64,000 bases of DNA from Adiantum capillus-veneris (lineage: Eukaryota; Streptophyta; Polypodiopsida; Polypodiales; Pteridaceae), in the NCBI GenBank assembly GCA_014529385.2, contig CM043958.1, positions 119,469,018-119,533,017 on the forward strand, in the 5' to 3' direction. Of this stretch, positions 10,883 through 21,708 are shown in pieces. Every line of letters starts with the position of its first letter. Position 1 is the stretch's first letter. The position numbers and the translations under genes are program-made. Below the pieces are notes generated by a model. The model saw nothing but the letters and a program-made list of their open reading frames with translations, ran no database searches and was not told where the DNA came from.

Positions 10883-13370
10883 GAGTGGTATGAAGACAAT
10901 GAGCATTCATGGCAAGCATCCTGCTACCGCATCGCACGGCCTAAAACTGACACCCACTTTTCTTGTCAAGGGCCATTTTGCTTGTCAAAACATTTTCAAA
11001 ACAAGTGCTAGGAAAAACCTCCTATCATTTGACATGCTACAATGTGTAAATCACTTGTTGTTTTTCAATGTATGTATAAACATGTGTATGGTAATAAAAT
11101 ATGTGAAACCATGTAGATATTTGTCTTTCTCTCATACATCAATGTACACATATCATGTGAAAGTGGCACTTGAAAAAGTACATGTTAGAAGAAAAAAAAA
11201 ATAGTTTACCTATCAATTTTTGGCCTAGTGCATATCTCAGTTGCAAAGGAGGGGGTTTAGAGCTAAATCATGAGGACTTACCTCGGCAAGTCCTTCAACC
11301 ATCAAGTAGAATGTGGCAACATCATTTCCTTTATATTGGCGACTATGGAATCCTCATGCAGTGTGGCATGCATGAGAATTGAACATTGATTCTATGCATT
11401 CCATACAAAAAATAAAAAACAAGTATTATCCACACTATCCATATTACACATTGGAGATTTTCGGGCTTTCACTTTGATAGAAACACACACACACACACCC
11501 CTATATGTCCTCTATAATGTCGAGTGGCAACATTTGAAGGCATCGACAAGAATGATTTTGTTAGACAAGGGGAGCTAGAACCTAGGAGTCCACCACCCAC
11601 TATATAGCATAGCCCCTGGCCCTTTGCCCTAGTATTCCTTTCCACACTGCCTAGCCCGGCCTTGCCCTTGTCTAGTCTAGCCTTGCCGGTGTCTTGACAA
11701 ATTTAGGGCACACATTTTAAGTTTTGGAGGTTGATTAATCAAGGGTGCTTCATAGTCAGGTCTTTCTAAAAGCTTTCTAATTGCTAAGTCTTCTTCTCTA
11801 AACAACACACATAGTTCCAACTAAGACCAATGTGTGGAAAACTTTGAGTCAATTTTGATCACACTTCAACCATTATTTTAAAATTGATTGACTTGTTGAG
11901 TGGCTTGATCAAGTTATGATGCCTATTTGCGAGTCTAAATTTGAGTGGAAAGCGTGGCGGTGGCATATAAGAAAAACTTCTTTAAACCACAAAACAAAGA
12001 AGTTTACTTTAATCTGATGCTTAAAACGGATGGGGTCTCCCCTCTCAATAAATAGTGGTATAAGCAATGGCCAGAATCAAGCAGGGGAAGGATAGAAACA
12101 TTTGGGACCACTAGTGGCCCTAGGCAATGAAGATATTTATATGGAAGTTGCTTTAGGAGGCTAGTCCGACAAGCAATAAGATTCTCGCCAGAGAAATTTG
12201 ATCAGATGAATAGTGGCAAGTGAAGATCTTCCACACCTGTTCAGAGAATGCTCGACTATAAATGTTTTGGCAAGCAAAGTCAGCAAATGGATATAAAAGA
12301 CTCGGAGGATTATTTTTCGTAAGAACGATTTAATCATGGGAGGGAAGTTTATAAATAACCAAGCTCTTCTTACATGCACACAAGGTGTCTACTTTTTCTA
12401 CTTTAGTAGTCTAGAGAGCTAAGAATAGACACATATTCCAAAATGACCTCTCAATTGCTGGCTTCAACAAGATAATCCAAGAAAGCAGGGAAGTGATAGT
12501 CTCTATTGGAATAAGGAGGACTATGGTGAGTGGATGTACAAGCCATTCCACTCCATTCTAGTTGATAGCATGAAAAATGATTGTTGTTATAGCCCGCTCG
12601 GGGGTGCCACCCTACATGTATCTCTCTCAAGTAACTCTCTTCTGTCCAACCAACAAGGCCCTATGTAGTTATGTTGATCCCTCAAGGCACAAGTTGTGCT
12701 TAAGGTCTTTTGTACATTCTTGTGTTGAGTTAATAAATTTAGGCCTCCCATCACCATCATCAAAATTGAACAATACTTGACGTGCTTGTCGTCTCTTCTT
12801 CTTAATCATCAAGGTACCTTCCATTTTTTCATCTCACCATGTTTGCTATTTATTTATTATTTTTTATTCTTTTATTCAAAAAATCAAGAGAAATTTACAA
12901 AATCGACCTAAAAAGGAGAAATCCAATCAGAAAATGATCAAAACATACACAAATATTGTACTTTATCATATTTTTATGAATTGGTCCATTTTGATCACTT
13001 TTTTGGCCAAAAAACACACACACAAAATAAAAATTACACAATTTATAGAACAATACTATTTACATACACTTAGGGATTATTATATTACATTTTTCCCGTT
13101 CTCTTTACTTCAAAGGGTATTTTTAGCAGATTTTATGGAAGAAATCACACGTTAACATATAAACACTTCAAACATTGCCCTTTTCAGCAGATTTCATACA
13201 CTTGAATCCGGTTTCAAAATGCTTCTCTTCCCTCTGAATTGGAGTCCTTTAGGACAACAATGTGTAGCCTAAGTAATGTTATGCATGGTTTGATAAGTCG
13301 TGTCTATGCATAGCCTTGATTGACTCTACCATGCTTATGAGTTTAATGCATTCCAAACCACGATGTTGTG
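10883..13370. other. Intergenic DNA, no gene recognised
   Basis: Only short AT-rich open frames are present. A CA run lies at about 11484-11498, and short alternating TAG/CCTTGCC phrases lie near 11640-11690. No promoter, RNA gene or transposon end could be supported. Confidence 0.5.
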
Positions 13371-13379
13371 CAAGAGGAG

Positions 13380-14075
13380 GGTCTTGAGCAGATTGCTCAG
13401 AGGTTTTTGATATTGAAGCTTCTTACTGATTAATTATCTTAAAAAGAGAATCTTGCAGTAGTTGAGTTCGTTCTTTGATGGTCCTTGGTAAACAACTATC
13501 TTTATCTGCTTGATCACTTTGTTGAGAGATTGGTTGTTGCTTTGTTGACTGAATTGGTGGTTGTTGAAGCTTTGGCACCCACTTCTAAACAATCTTTGAT
13601 GGTGTCCTTGCTTCTCGCCCTCTCTTTGGCATCCACAACCACTTAGTCTTAGGTGGTTCCTCTTTCTTCTTGCTTTTAGGTTATGGAGCTGGTTTTGGTG
13701 GTTTGCAAGTACTCTGTTTGCTCTTTGATTGTTCCTTGGACACCTAAATTTGCTTTTGGATTTTTTTGGAGCGGAGCCTTTAGTACCTAATAGTGTCTGG
13801 TTCCTTGCATGCTTGTTTGATGAGGATAGATCCTATGGCAAGCATTCCTCATAGATGTTGTGTTGGGAGATGGTTTTGCCGATTTTGACGCTCATAGATC
13901 AACCTTCCATTCCTCTATGCTATGAGAAAACGGTACTTTCAATTTTTCACCTTTATGTATGAGTTCCAAGACTTTGGCATCCCAATCCTCAACAGCTTTA
14001 TCTGTTCTCATCCATGCAACTTGAAACTGGCCCGTAGGGCGGTAGACTTTAGCTTTCACCCGATCTTTACACTAA
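13380..14075 (-). pseudogene. Retroelement-like relic with W-x-P-K motifs
   Basis: The minus strand contains KWLWMPKRGRE (about 13620-13645) and KWVPKLQQPP (about 13560-13590), separated by a segment with one stop codon. Gln/Ser/Lys-rich text follows. Upstream on the same strand (about 13905-14065) lies VYRPTGQFQVAWMRTD, then a Glu/Lys-rich stretch ending in EEWKVDL and a stop. The W-[VM]-P-K motif is the one repeated four times in the last ORF of the retroelement at 19019-27658, so this is probably a decayed relative. No enzyme domain is visible. The assignment is inference from the shared motif. Confidence 0.35.
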
Positions 14076-14165
14076 TTAACATTACTTGAACTTTACGACA
14101 CAAAGAAACTTCACGAATAAACTTGTGACTAGGAATTACACTTCAAACAAAGCACGGCTTGGCAG

Positions 14166-14606
14166 CTAAATGCTTTCAAGCAAACAACGACACCCTATAG
14201 GCCCCAAAGACTGGTGCCCCTTTTGGTATTTCTTTATTCTTATTGCACTTGAGACAAAATTGCAAACTTCTACAAGGTGTCCTACTTTTATCGGGTTGAA
14301 ACTCTCATATTCTAACCCAATTTTGGTAGCATCACCACAATAGAAGTCTCCACGGACAAAATCCGAAGTAAATGGTGACTTTCTACGCACTTTGGAGCAC
14401 TTTACAAAACCTAGCGAGAAATTAAAGCACGTTGAAATCTCTATTATTGGCCTCCACTTTGCACCAAAACACATGTTCAATGATTCCCTACCTTCCCCAA
14501 AGCTCCTTAAAACTGTAGGCATCAAAACTGGCCAAAATCCTAAAACTACAATTATTAAAGCAAGTTGTAATTCTTTGTTTTGTGCTTCAATTCGCGTGCC
14601 GATCAC
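14166..14606 (-). CDS. Hypothetical protein, 146 codons, unrecognised
   Basis: An uninterrupted frame is read on the minus strand. No known motif is recognised; it has a hydrophobic stretch near residues 14-32 (LALIIVVLGFWPVLMP) and scattered cysteines. The opposite strand at about 14196-14240 (GGCCCCAAAGACTGG, then TTTGGTATTTC) matches a phrase inside the LTRs of the element family at 34-54 kb (for example near 36972), so the frame's 3' part overlaps LTR-derived sequence. It is more likely a chance frame in transposon debris than a host gene. Confidence 0.2.
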   Translation of the reverse strand: MIGTRIEAQNKELQLALIIVVLGFWPVLMPTVLRSFGEGRESLNMCFGAKWRPIIEISTCFNFSLGFVKCSKVRRKSPFTSDFVRGDFYCGDATKIGLEYESFNPIKVGHLVEVCNFVSSAIRIKKYQKGHQSLGPIGCRCLLESI

Positions 14607-17480
14607 TTTTGTGGGTAGCCGTCGAGCTCTCGCACCTATAATGTCACTTGTCTTTTGAATTAGACGAGATTCCTCGTGGGAAATCTCTCTAAATTGTCAT
14701 GTACAATCACCTAAGGCTTTCCCAAGGCTCCCCTGGTATTACCTTGCAGTTTAGATGTGAAACCCTAAACTTTCAAAAAAAAACACGTCAGGCTGTAATT
14801 CCCTATTTCGCATCATTTTGAGCGGAGGAAATACGTCTACGCATGTCCCAGGTGCTCCCGCACGCAATGGAATGGTTCCCTTGTAAATTGGACAAGTTTT
14901 CATGTGAGAAAACTCTTCGTTTTTGCATTCCTTTACAATGGAATTTTTACATACTTGTAGGGGATTAGAAATTAGCTAGTTCAGTTCCTGTACAGAAGGC
15001 TCTTGCCTTGGCAAACTCGCAAAAAACCCCCAAAACTATACATGGTCATCTGAGAAGCCCTACTAGTGAGGCATTACCATATATGCAAAGGGCAGAGAGA
15101 GATGCGCGAGAGGAAAGCCTCGCGCTGCATGAGACAAGGGAGAAGGCAAGCTTTCCATTAAAGATGTGATCACTTGCAACCACTACTCTCATACACACTA
15201 TGGAGCAATAAATAAAATCAGTCTTCGACCTCAAAAATGGCCATCTCTTCTTGGATGAGAATTTTTGGAGTGAGAGTTGACATGTAGGTTGCTCTCCTAC
15301 TGCCATGTGTCCAGTTTTCTCCTTTCATTTAATTCCTAGTACTCGCCAACTTATAAAGTCTTGTCGAGGGGCCTAAATGACTTTAACTATGTGATGGAAA
15401 TGGCCTATGAACTTTGAGAATAGCGAAATCAAGAGAATTAGAGTGAGAATTTTTGTGAGACTACTTTTAGAACATAGAGGGTGAACTTAATTAGCGGTAG
15501 CAACATAACCATAGTACTTAATTAACTTGGCATGAACAATACTTTTGCAACAGAGAGAGTTTAGAGAACTTGACAACAGTTGAGGACCGGATTTATGTGG
15601 AGCCGGTCCCCCCTCCAATAGACTTTTGTATTATAGATTCTCCCATCAAGAGAGACTTGGTAAAATACAATCTTTGTGTTCCTTGTGACCTAGGTGGTGC
15701 AATGAAGATGGAAAGCTTCATGCATGACGAGAATAACATAGACTTTGTAGAAAGCATTAACCATCCCGGACCTCGGTCCCAAGGCCTCAAACACCTTCAA
15801 AGGTGGAGAGAGCTAGCGGGGAATGAGGGTAGGCAAGAGGAAGAAGAAACATTCATAGGAGAAAGAAACAGTTCCTCACTTATCATCACTCTTCTTGCTT
15901 AGCATACATATTAGCATAGATGGAGAAGATCGCAAGCTTAAGCAATGGAGCATGGCTCTTGGTTGGATTTGCATTCCATAGCCAAGAGTGTTGGTGTAGG
16001 CTATCAACTTCTCTACAAGTTTGGAGAAGGATATGGAGCTCTTGCACTTTGCACCTGACACGATGTGTGTGTGTGTGTGGGGGGGGGCGGGGGGGAGAGT
16101 ATACCCCCCCGACCCCCTCTCTTAGCTCATGATGGAAGCTCATTGAACCCCTTCAAGCCTGGCCAATCACATGCAGAGTGTATATCAAGCAAGCATGCTA
16201 GCCTTGGGACAAGTGTCCCCCTTTCCCCTTGGAGAGAGAGGACTTGATAAATGCATAAACAATTAATTCAATTAACTAAATTATCATTGGACCCCTTGAG
16301 AGGCCAACCAATAGGCTTTAGGTACACCATGAGGGCAACATCAAGAGGAACTTGACAAGTGTCCTAGTTTCTTTCTTTAGACCAATCTTGCCTTGTGTGA
16401 GAGTGTGTGTGTTCTCTCTCTAGCTCCTACAATGAGGGCTCGCTCCCCCTTGTGTAGAGATGTGCATTGACTTTTTGAACACCTTAACCCCTCAAGCACC
16501 TTAGTCATGGAGGACCTTAGCACCTTAGTCATTAAGCACCTCAAGCACCTTAATCAGCAAGCACGACAAGCACCTCAAGCTTGGGCCTGGTTCCCACCTC
16601 AAGCACAGCCCTAGCTTGCCTAAGGTCAAAGGACTCGTAACACTAACGTTTGGAGGTCTTTGATGAAGCTAACCTTAAGGTCCTTAAACTCCATTAGCTA
16701 GTCTTGCTCTTTGACAGGCCATCTCTTATTTGGACCCCTTTACCATTGGCCACGTGTTGAGATGATTCGTAAGCACATGTCTATATTCTAACCCTTGTTC
16801 CCGTTTATTCTCCCACATTAAATGGTCAGTTTAATATGAGAAAATCATTTGGTTTGGTTAGGTATTAGATTTTATGACAAACTAAGCCTAGCCACTTCTT
16901 TAGTAGTTGGATTCCAATGTCGATAGGCCCACCATCTTGTGGTTACCTGGCCTTGACTCTTGTAGGTGAAATTCTCGGTCAATGATCGTTTCACACTGGC
17001 CATGCAATGTCCGAGCATTTGTGATTTTAGCAAGAGGGTCCCAAAAATTAAATAAAAATCAAGGGAAAGAAACCAGCAAATATATGAAGTGGTTGTCACA
17101 GTCTCGTGACAGAACTCCTAGTACCATGCCTTCATTCATGTGCTCATGTGAAATGAAGATAAACGTATGTGGAGAGAAAAATTTGTTGACAAAGATGTTG
17201 TGGTTGATCATTCCCAAAGATGGTGTAAACTCTTTAAGGAACCTATTACTTTAGCCCTGTAATACTCCAAGGGTTAGACGATTGTCTTCTTGTAAGTGGA
17301 ATAACTCATTGCATTTATCCTAGCACCTGTATTTGCCAATGCGTTGACTTTACCTCCATCCTTCAAGGTTACTGTTATCCTCATGTCAAGACTATCTAGC
17401 TATTCATTATGAGTCTCAACCGCATCTTTTGCTAAGGCCTAAGTGAAATGGAGAGCTTGAGCTTGAAGCATATTGACCGG
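14607..17480. other. Intergenic DNA, no gene recognised
   Basis: Short open frames only. About 16489-16575 has degenerate repeats of CCTCAAGCACCTTAGTCA. Nothing supports a host gene; a 110-codon plus frame at 15570-15902 starts at TTG and has no recognisable motif. Confidence 0.45.
16063..16112. repeat. GT repeat with facing G and C runs
   Basis: (TG)n is followed by G-rich runs (about 16079-16095) and, after AGAGTATA, a C run. The G and C runs are complementary, so a hairpin or G-quadruplex is possible. Confidence 0.8.
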
Positions 17481-19018
17481 CATAATTTTTGGGACTAGTC
17501 GCATTCGCTTTTGTCTTTAGAACTCAAATGCAAGCCTCCTCTTGAGCCTCTTCAATGAACTGTTGGCATTTGATCGTGTGCTCTTTTACTGCATGCATCC
17601 TTTCTAAAAGATCATTGGTCAATGGCAAATCATATCTTCGCAAACGACATCCACTTATCCAATTTTCCATGATTTTTCCATCCAAGATGACTAGATGAAC
17701 TACCCCGCTTGGTGAAACATTCTCGATCATAAATGGATCATGTCCCTTTTTCTTGAACTTTGGGATGTGTTGATTTAAGGAATAGACGAATGCAAGGTCT
17801 CATTGTTTAAAAATATGTCAACAAATGAGAGTCGAAGAATTGCTTACGTTTCTTTTTCTGAGCATAGATATGTGCAATGGCTATCAGCCTTTTCTCATCT
17901 AATTGTTCAAGATTCTCTACAATTCGTTATCACTCGTCCAAAGTAGATCATGTGCAACATTAAGTGTTGGAAGTAAAAACTCCATTGGTAGTATCGCATC
18001 AAGTTCGCAGACCAAATTGAAAGGAGCGGCATTCATAGCCATTTTGTAAGAAACCCTATAAGGCCAAATGTTGAGTGGAGATCCATCTCTTAGTCAATTC
18101 CAGAGCTTACAATCTTTGTAAGCATAGACCTAAGGATTTTGTTTGTGTGCTCTACTTGGCCATTCGCTTGTGGATGATAAGGGGCGGATTTATTATCGAT
18201 AACCATAAATTCGTTCAGGAAATTTTCTATCACCTCGTTGAGGAAGTGTGTCCCTTGATCACTCACGAGCTCAATAGGAAGTACGTACCTCGTGAATATA
18301 CATTCATCCAAGGATGTGGCTATGGTTTATGCATTTTTCTTCTTGGTATGTCCCTAGATCACTCACGATCTCGATAGGAAGTCCGTACCTCGTGAATATA
18401 CATTCTTACAAAGATGCATCCATGGTTTGTGCATTGTTCTTCCTGGCTCTAGCTTCAGTCCACTTGTTTGGATAATCCGTGGTGGCTACAATAATATATT
18501 GTGTTTGTGTCTTAAAAGCAGCTGGATGTATGCGACCAAGAAAGTCAATACCCCACTTAGAAAATTCTCTTGCTCCCATCATTGGTTGCAGTGGCATGTT
18601 GTCCATTGTAGTTGGCATTTCTCTTTGGCAAAAGTCACATCTTTTGACAAATTCTTTAGCATTTGCAAACAGAGTTGGCCACAATAAACCAGCCATCAAA
18701 ATTTCTCTAGCCACATGGAGACATGGCTCCCACTAGACCCACATGTGCCTCTTCCAAAATAGGAAAGTATTCATCTTCATTAGCACATAATCTTAGATGT
18801 TGTTTCCTCTTCGGTATAGGAGTTGGTCGATCATGGTGTAATTTTCTGTCTTCATTTTGATTGCTCTTTGTCTGTGTTCAAGGAATTCTCTATTTGTCAA
18901 GTACTCCACCAAATATTTTCTCCACTTAGGTGTAACAAATATTTGGAATAAAGTAGCATATGGTATAGTTGCTCTCTTTTTGACATTGGGAGCAATTATC
19001 TACATAGGCATGGAATAT
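17480..19018 (-). mobile_element. Ty3/gypsy element, integrase half (minus strand; left of the nested insertion)
   Basis: Minus-strand frames show integrase: MARxILMAGLLWPTLFxxAKEFVKRCDFCQR (zinc-binding part, 18620-18714), then WGIDFLGRIHP leading into the core. LPIELVSDQGTHF and YHPQANGQVEHTNK (18090-18311) are core motifs with the catalytic Asp and the later Asn/Gly region. A C-terminal part follows at 17524-17730. Stops and frameshifts break it. The sequence resumes at 27664, so the 19019-27658 element was inserted into it after it integrated. The left limit is approximate and no LTR was found. Confidence 0.8.
18249..18448. repeat. 100-bp tandem duplication inside the old integrase
   Basis: Units start at 18249 and 18349 with TGTCCC(T)TGATCACTCACGA-type sequence. 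Both contain CGTGAATATACATTC. The duplication falls in the integrase core and breaks its frame. Confidence 0.85.
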
Positions 19019-19593
19019 TGTTAACCCTCACGGCACACGGACACCCCATCACCTACGACGGACGTGTATTATGTATTCGATAGAGTCAGGTACCGGGCTT
19101 GTCGGACCAATAGGGAAAGGTAGAGTGATCGCCGATAAGAGGCGCACTTTAACTTGGACATTCAAGGGATTAGTTGGTTAAGCATGGGCGCCCAAGTGTG
19201 AATGGGGTGAGCTCCTATAAAAGCCAACTAAACCTAATTTTTACTCATTCTCTCATTTGTGCAATTGAAGAGTGCTCTTGCCCCATCTCCATCTTCTTCT
19301 TCTTCACCTCCTTGTGTGTGTGTGTGTGAGAGAGAGAGAGAGGGAGAGTGTGTGTGCGATCGAGCATTACGAAGGCACGACGGCGGCGAAGCGGTTGAGC
19401 GCGGCACGACTGCAGCTTCTTCTTCATCGCGGCGAGGAATCCACCACGAAGGCGAGCGTAGAGCGGTGAGTGACACACCCTTTGTTTTCTTGAGCTTGCT
19501 AGTTTAGGCTTGTTGTGTGCTTGGAGCCATTTGTGGCTCGCACACGGTGTATTGGCAAGTCCCTTGCTTCGACAGTGCGGCAAGGAGCGCACA
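19019..19593 (+). repeat. 5' LTR of the nested element
   Basis: It begins TGTTAACCCTCACGG and ends GGAGCGCACA. A TATA-like TATAAAAGCC at about 19217 is the probable promoter, and GT/GA simple repeats lie at about 19315-19355. Its partner is at 27084-27658. Confidence 0.95.
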
Positions 19594-19597
19594 TTTT

Positions 19598-19615
19598 TGG
19601 CGCCGCTGCCGGGGA
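19598..19615 (+). other. Primer binding site, tRNA-Asp type
   Basis: TGGCGCCGCTGCCGGGGA lies four bases after the 5' LTR. It matches the complement of the 3' end of plant tRNA-Asp (GUC) except for one base. This primer is typical of Athila/Tat-type Ty3/gypsy elements. Confidence 0.85.
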
Positions 19616-20307
19616 TATGCCCTACACTAAGCTCGGTTAGCACTTTACGCTTCCTTGTGGTGCAATTTCTATCAAAGGAAAGGCAGGGAAGGAGTGTGTG
19701 GAGATTTCTGTTTTTTACGTTTTCTGCATTTGCTGTCAAGTTTCAATTTCTGTTATTGTCTGCGTTTTTTCAATTTCTGCATTTTCAAGTTCGGCGTTTT
19801 CAATTTCTGCAATTTTCTGCATTTCTGCGTTTTTCTAATTTTTTGCATTTTAATTTTCTGCAATTTCTGCGTTGGTTTGTATAAAAGATAGATCGGGATC
19901 ATTTTCCCAAGCCCAAGCCCAAGCCTCAGTCCTCAGTCTTATGATATATACTAGACTCACTCTTATATATATACCCTACTCCCTCAAGAGAGAATGAGAG
20001 CATGTGGGACAAGTCCTCCACTCTCCTCCTTTCTCTTCCCACTTGCACCCTTAGACTTTCTAGTTTGGGCCTAGTTCCCTACTGGAAATTGACAGTTTTA
20101 GGGATTTCGAGGACATAGAGTGACCAAACGGAGGGCTGTAAAGCACGGCACGACCCTCTGACCGATACGCTCGTTTCGAGCTATCACACGGCCCATTCCA
20201 CGACACGCTCTAAAAAATCTAGCAAAAAAACAAACAAAAAACACGCTAAAAACTAGTCACAAGGCCTCCTAGAGCAGCTTTTTGACACCTTAGGGTATCA
20301 GAAGCAC
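19616..20307 (+). other. Untranslated leader of the nested element
   Basis: Non-coding. About 19715-19880 is T-rich and made of irregular repeats of TTTCTGCATTTCTGCG type. The packaging signal would be expected here, but none can be recognised by eye. Confidence 0.6.
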
Positions 20308-21708
20308 ATGCACTTACGCTCTAGGCGGGTGCTAGAACACGAGCATATTGAGGGTCCCTCTGTTCATACGGACACCCATTACCCATCCACGATAGGATCT
20401 AGACCCTCAGCAGGGACACAAGGTAGCACCACCCAAGACCCTAAAATAGCCGCTAGTGATTCCTCCTCCGACTCAGAAATCATGGAAGCATACCCTACCC
20501 AAAACACTGAGAGAGAAGGCCATGCACCTCCCGAAGCTCCACAGCCTAGTACTAGTATGTTTAGCCGTTTCATGGAAACATTAGGTAGAGCTACTCGCTC
20601 GGAACCTGATGCAAATGAAGCACACGAAGGGGGTGGGGAAGTGGACTCTCCTTTCACATCGCACGTGGACCCCACACCCCCAAAGAGTGTCCATGTGGAT
20701 ATCCTGCCAACTTCTTACCAAGAAGGCCCTGTTGAGCTGCCTCCTTCAGAAGTTCCCTCTAGAGTACCGTTGGTGACAAGTAAAACCACGGGGAGCAATA
20801 TTGCTTCTACCTCACAAGAAACCGTTAACACGTCGACTCTAGAAGGATTGTTCATTAATGATCATTGGACATACGACCTCCACACTGAGGTGTTGACGGA
20901 TCTACACTCTGGCCACGCCTACCATGTAGGATGGATAGAGATTGTACAATCCACCTCTAGTGCCACGAGCATCGAAGATCAACAGAAAATGATCTGTAAT
21001 GTTATCCATGGCATTATTCAATCAGAAAGGCAAAACCGAGGGGTAAATATACTCTCAACTGGCCCCATGAGATTTCTGGATACGAGCAAGGCTCAACAAC
21101 CTACTCTATCACAAATGGAGACTCCTCTAATGAGTCCCATGGACCCATCTTACGTCATTTCACCTGGGGTCTCTATGCAATCTGAGCCTCCGAGCGAAAA
21201 CTTTAGCTTCCCTAACTTGGCTCAACCCTCTATTAAGGAAAACATAGTGCTCACTCCAGGGATAAGCCTGATAGAGAATGTACCGATGACATCTACGGTT
21301 AGCGCAGTGCCACTACCTAGTGTCGTAGTACCTAATATGGGGCCTCGACCATATGTGCCTCTAGCCCCTTATGCACACATGGCCCCCACACCTCCAATTG
21401 TACCACTTGCTAATGCTCCTCGAGTGCCGCTCCCTAGCTCTTATCCGAGTGGACCTATGCCCGGTTATGTTCCATATCCTGCATCATCCACACATATGTC
21501 AAGACCGGTACCCGTTCCTCTCCCACATATGATTCCAAGAGTACCTCCACCGGCCCTACCTCCTCACATAGGTGACTTGGCAGCGTTTGCTCAAACCATA
21601 GGTCGATCTATCGCGGAAAATATGCGTCATGCATCTGATAGAGAGCCTAGAAGTAAGGCAGTGCAAATTGCCAAACTCACGAAAATTCAATGGGGACGAA
21701 GATGCTAG
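20308..21708 (+). CDS. Gag polyprotein, N-terminal part (466 codons)
   Basis: It starts at ATG 20308 (MHLRSRRVLEHEH) and is rich in Ser, Pro and acidic residues. The last third is strongly proline-rich (for example VPLPHMIPRVPPPALPPH). No enzymatic motif is visible. A helical part (IGDLAAFAQTIGRSIAENM) precedes the point where the conserved gag domain begins in the next frame. The frame is lost at a run of four A (21682-21685): with one A fewer it would continue directly into the gag domain. The break is therefore a 1-nt insertion, or less likely a programmed +1 shift. The N-terminus is long compared with typical Ty3/gypsy Gag. Confidence 0.75.
   Translation: MHLRSRRVLEHEHIEGPSVHTDTHYPSTIGSRPSAGTQGSTTQDPKIAASDSSSDSEIMEAYPTQNTEREGHAPPEAPQPSTSMFSRFMETLGRATRSEPDANEAHEGGGEVDSPFTSHVDPTPPKSVHVDILPTSYQEGPVELPPSEVPSRVPLVTSKTTGSNIASTSQETVNTSTLEGLFINDHWTYDLHTEVLTDLHSGHAYHVGWIEIVQSTSSATSIEDQQKMICNVIHGIIQSERQNRGVNILSTGPMRFLDTSKAQQPTLSQMETPLMSPMDPSYVISPGVSMQSEPPSENFSFPNLAQPSIKENIVLTPGISLIENVPMTSTVSAVPLPSVVVPNMGPRPYVPLAPYAHMAPTPPIVPLANAPRVPLPSSYPSGPMPGYVPYPASSTHMSRPVPVPLPHMIPRVPPPALPPHIGDLAAFAQTIGRSIAENMRHASDREPRSKAVQIAKLTKIQWGRRC

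Noticed and set aside
15570-15902. 110-codon plus frame as a gene
   Set aside because: It starts at TTG, has no recognisable motif, and lies in repeat-like sequence.
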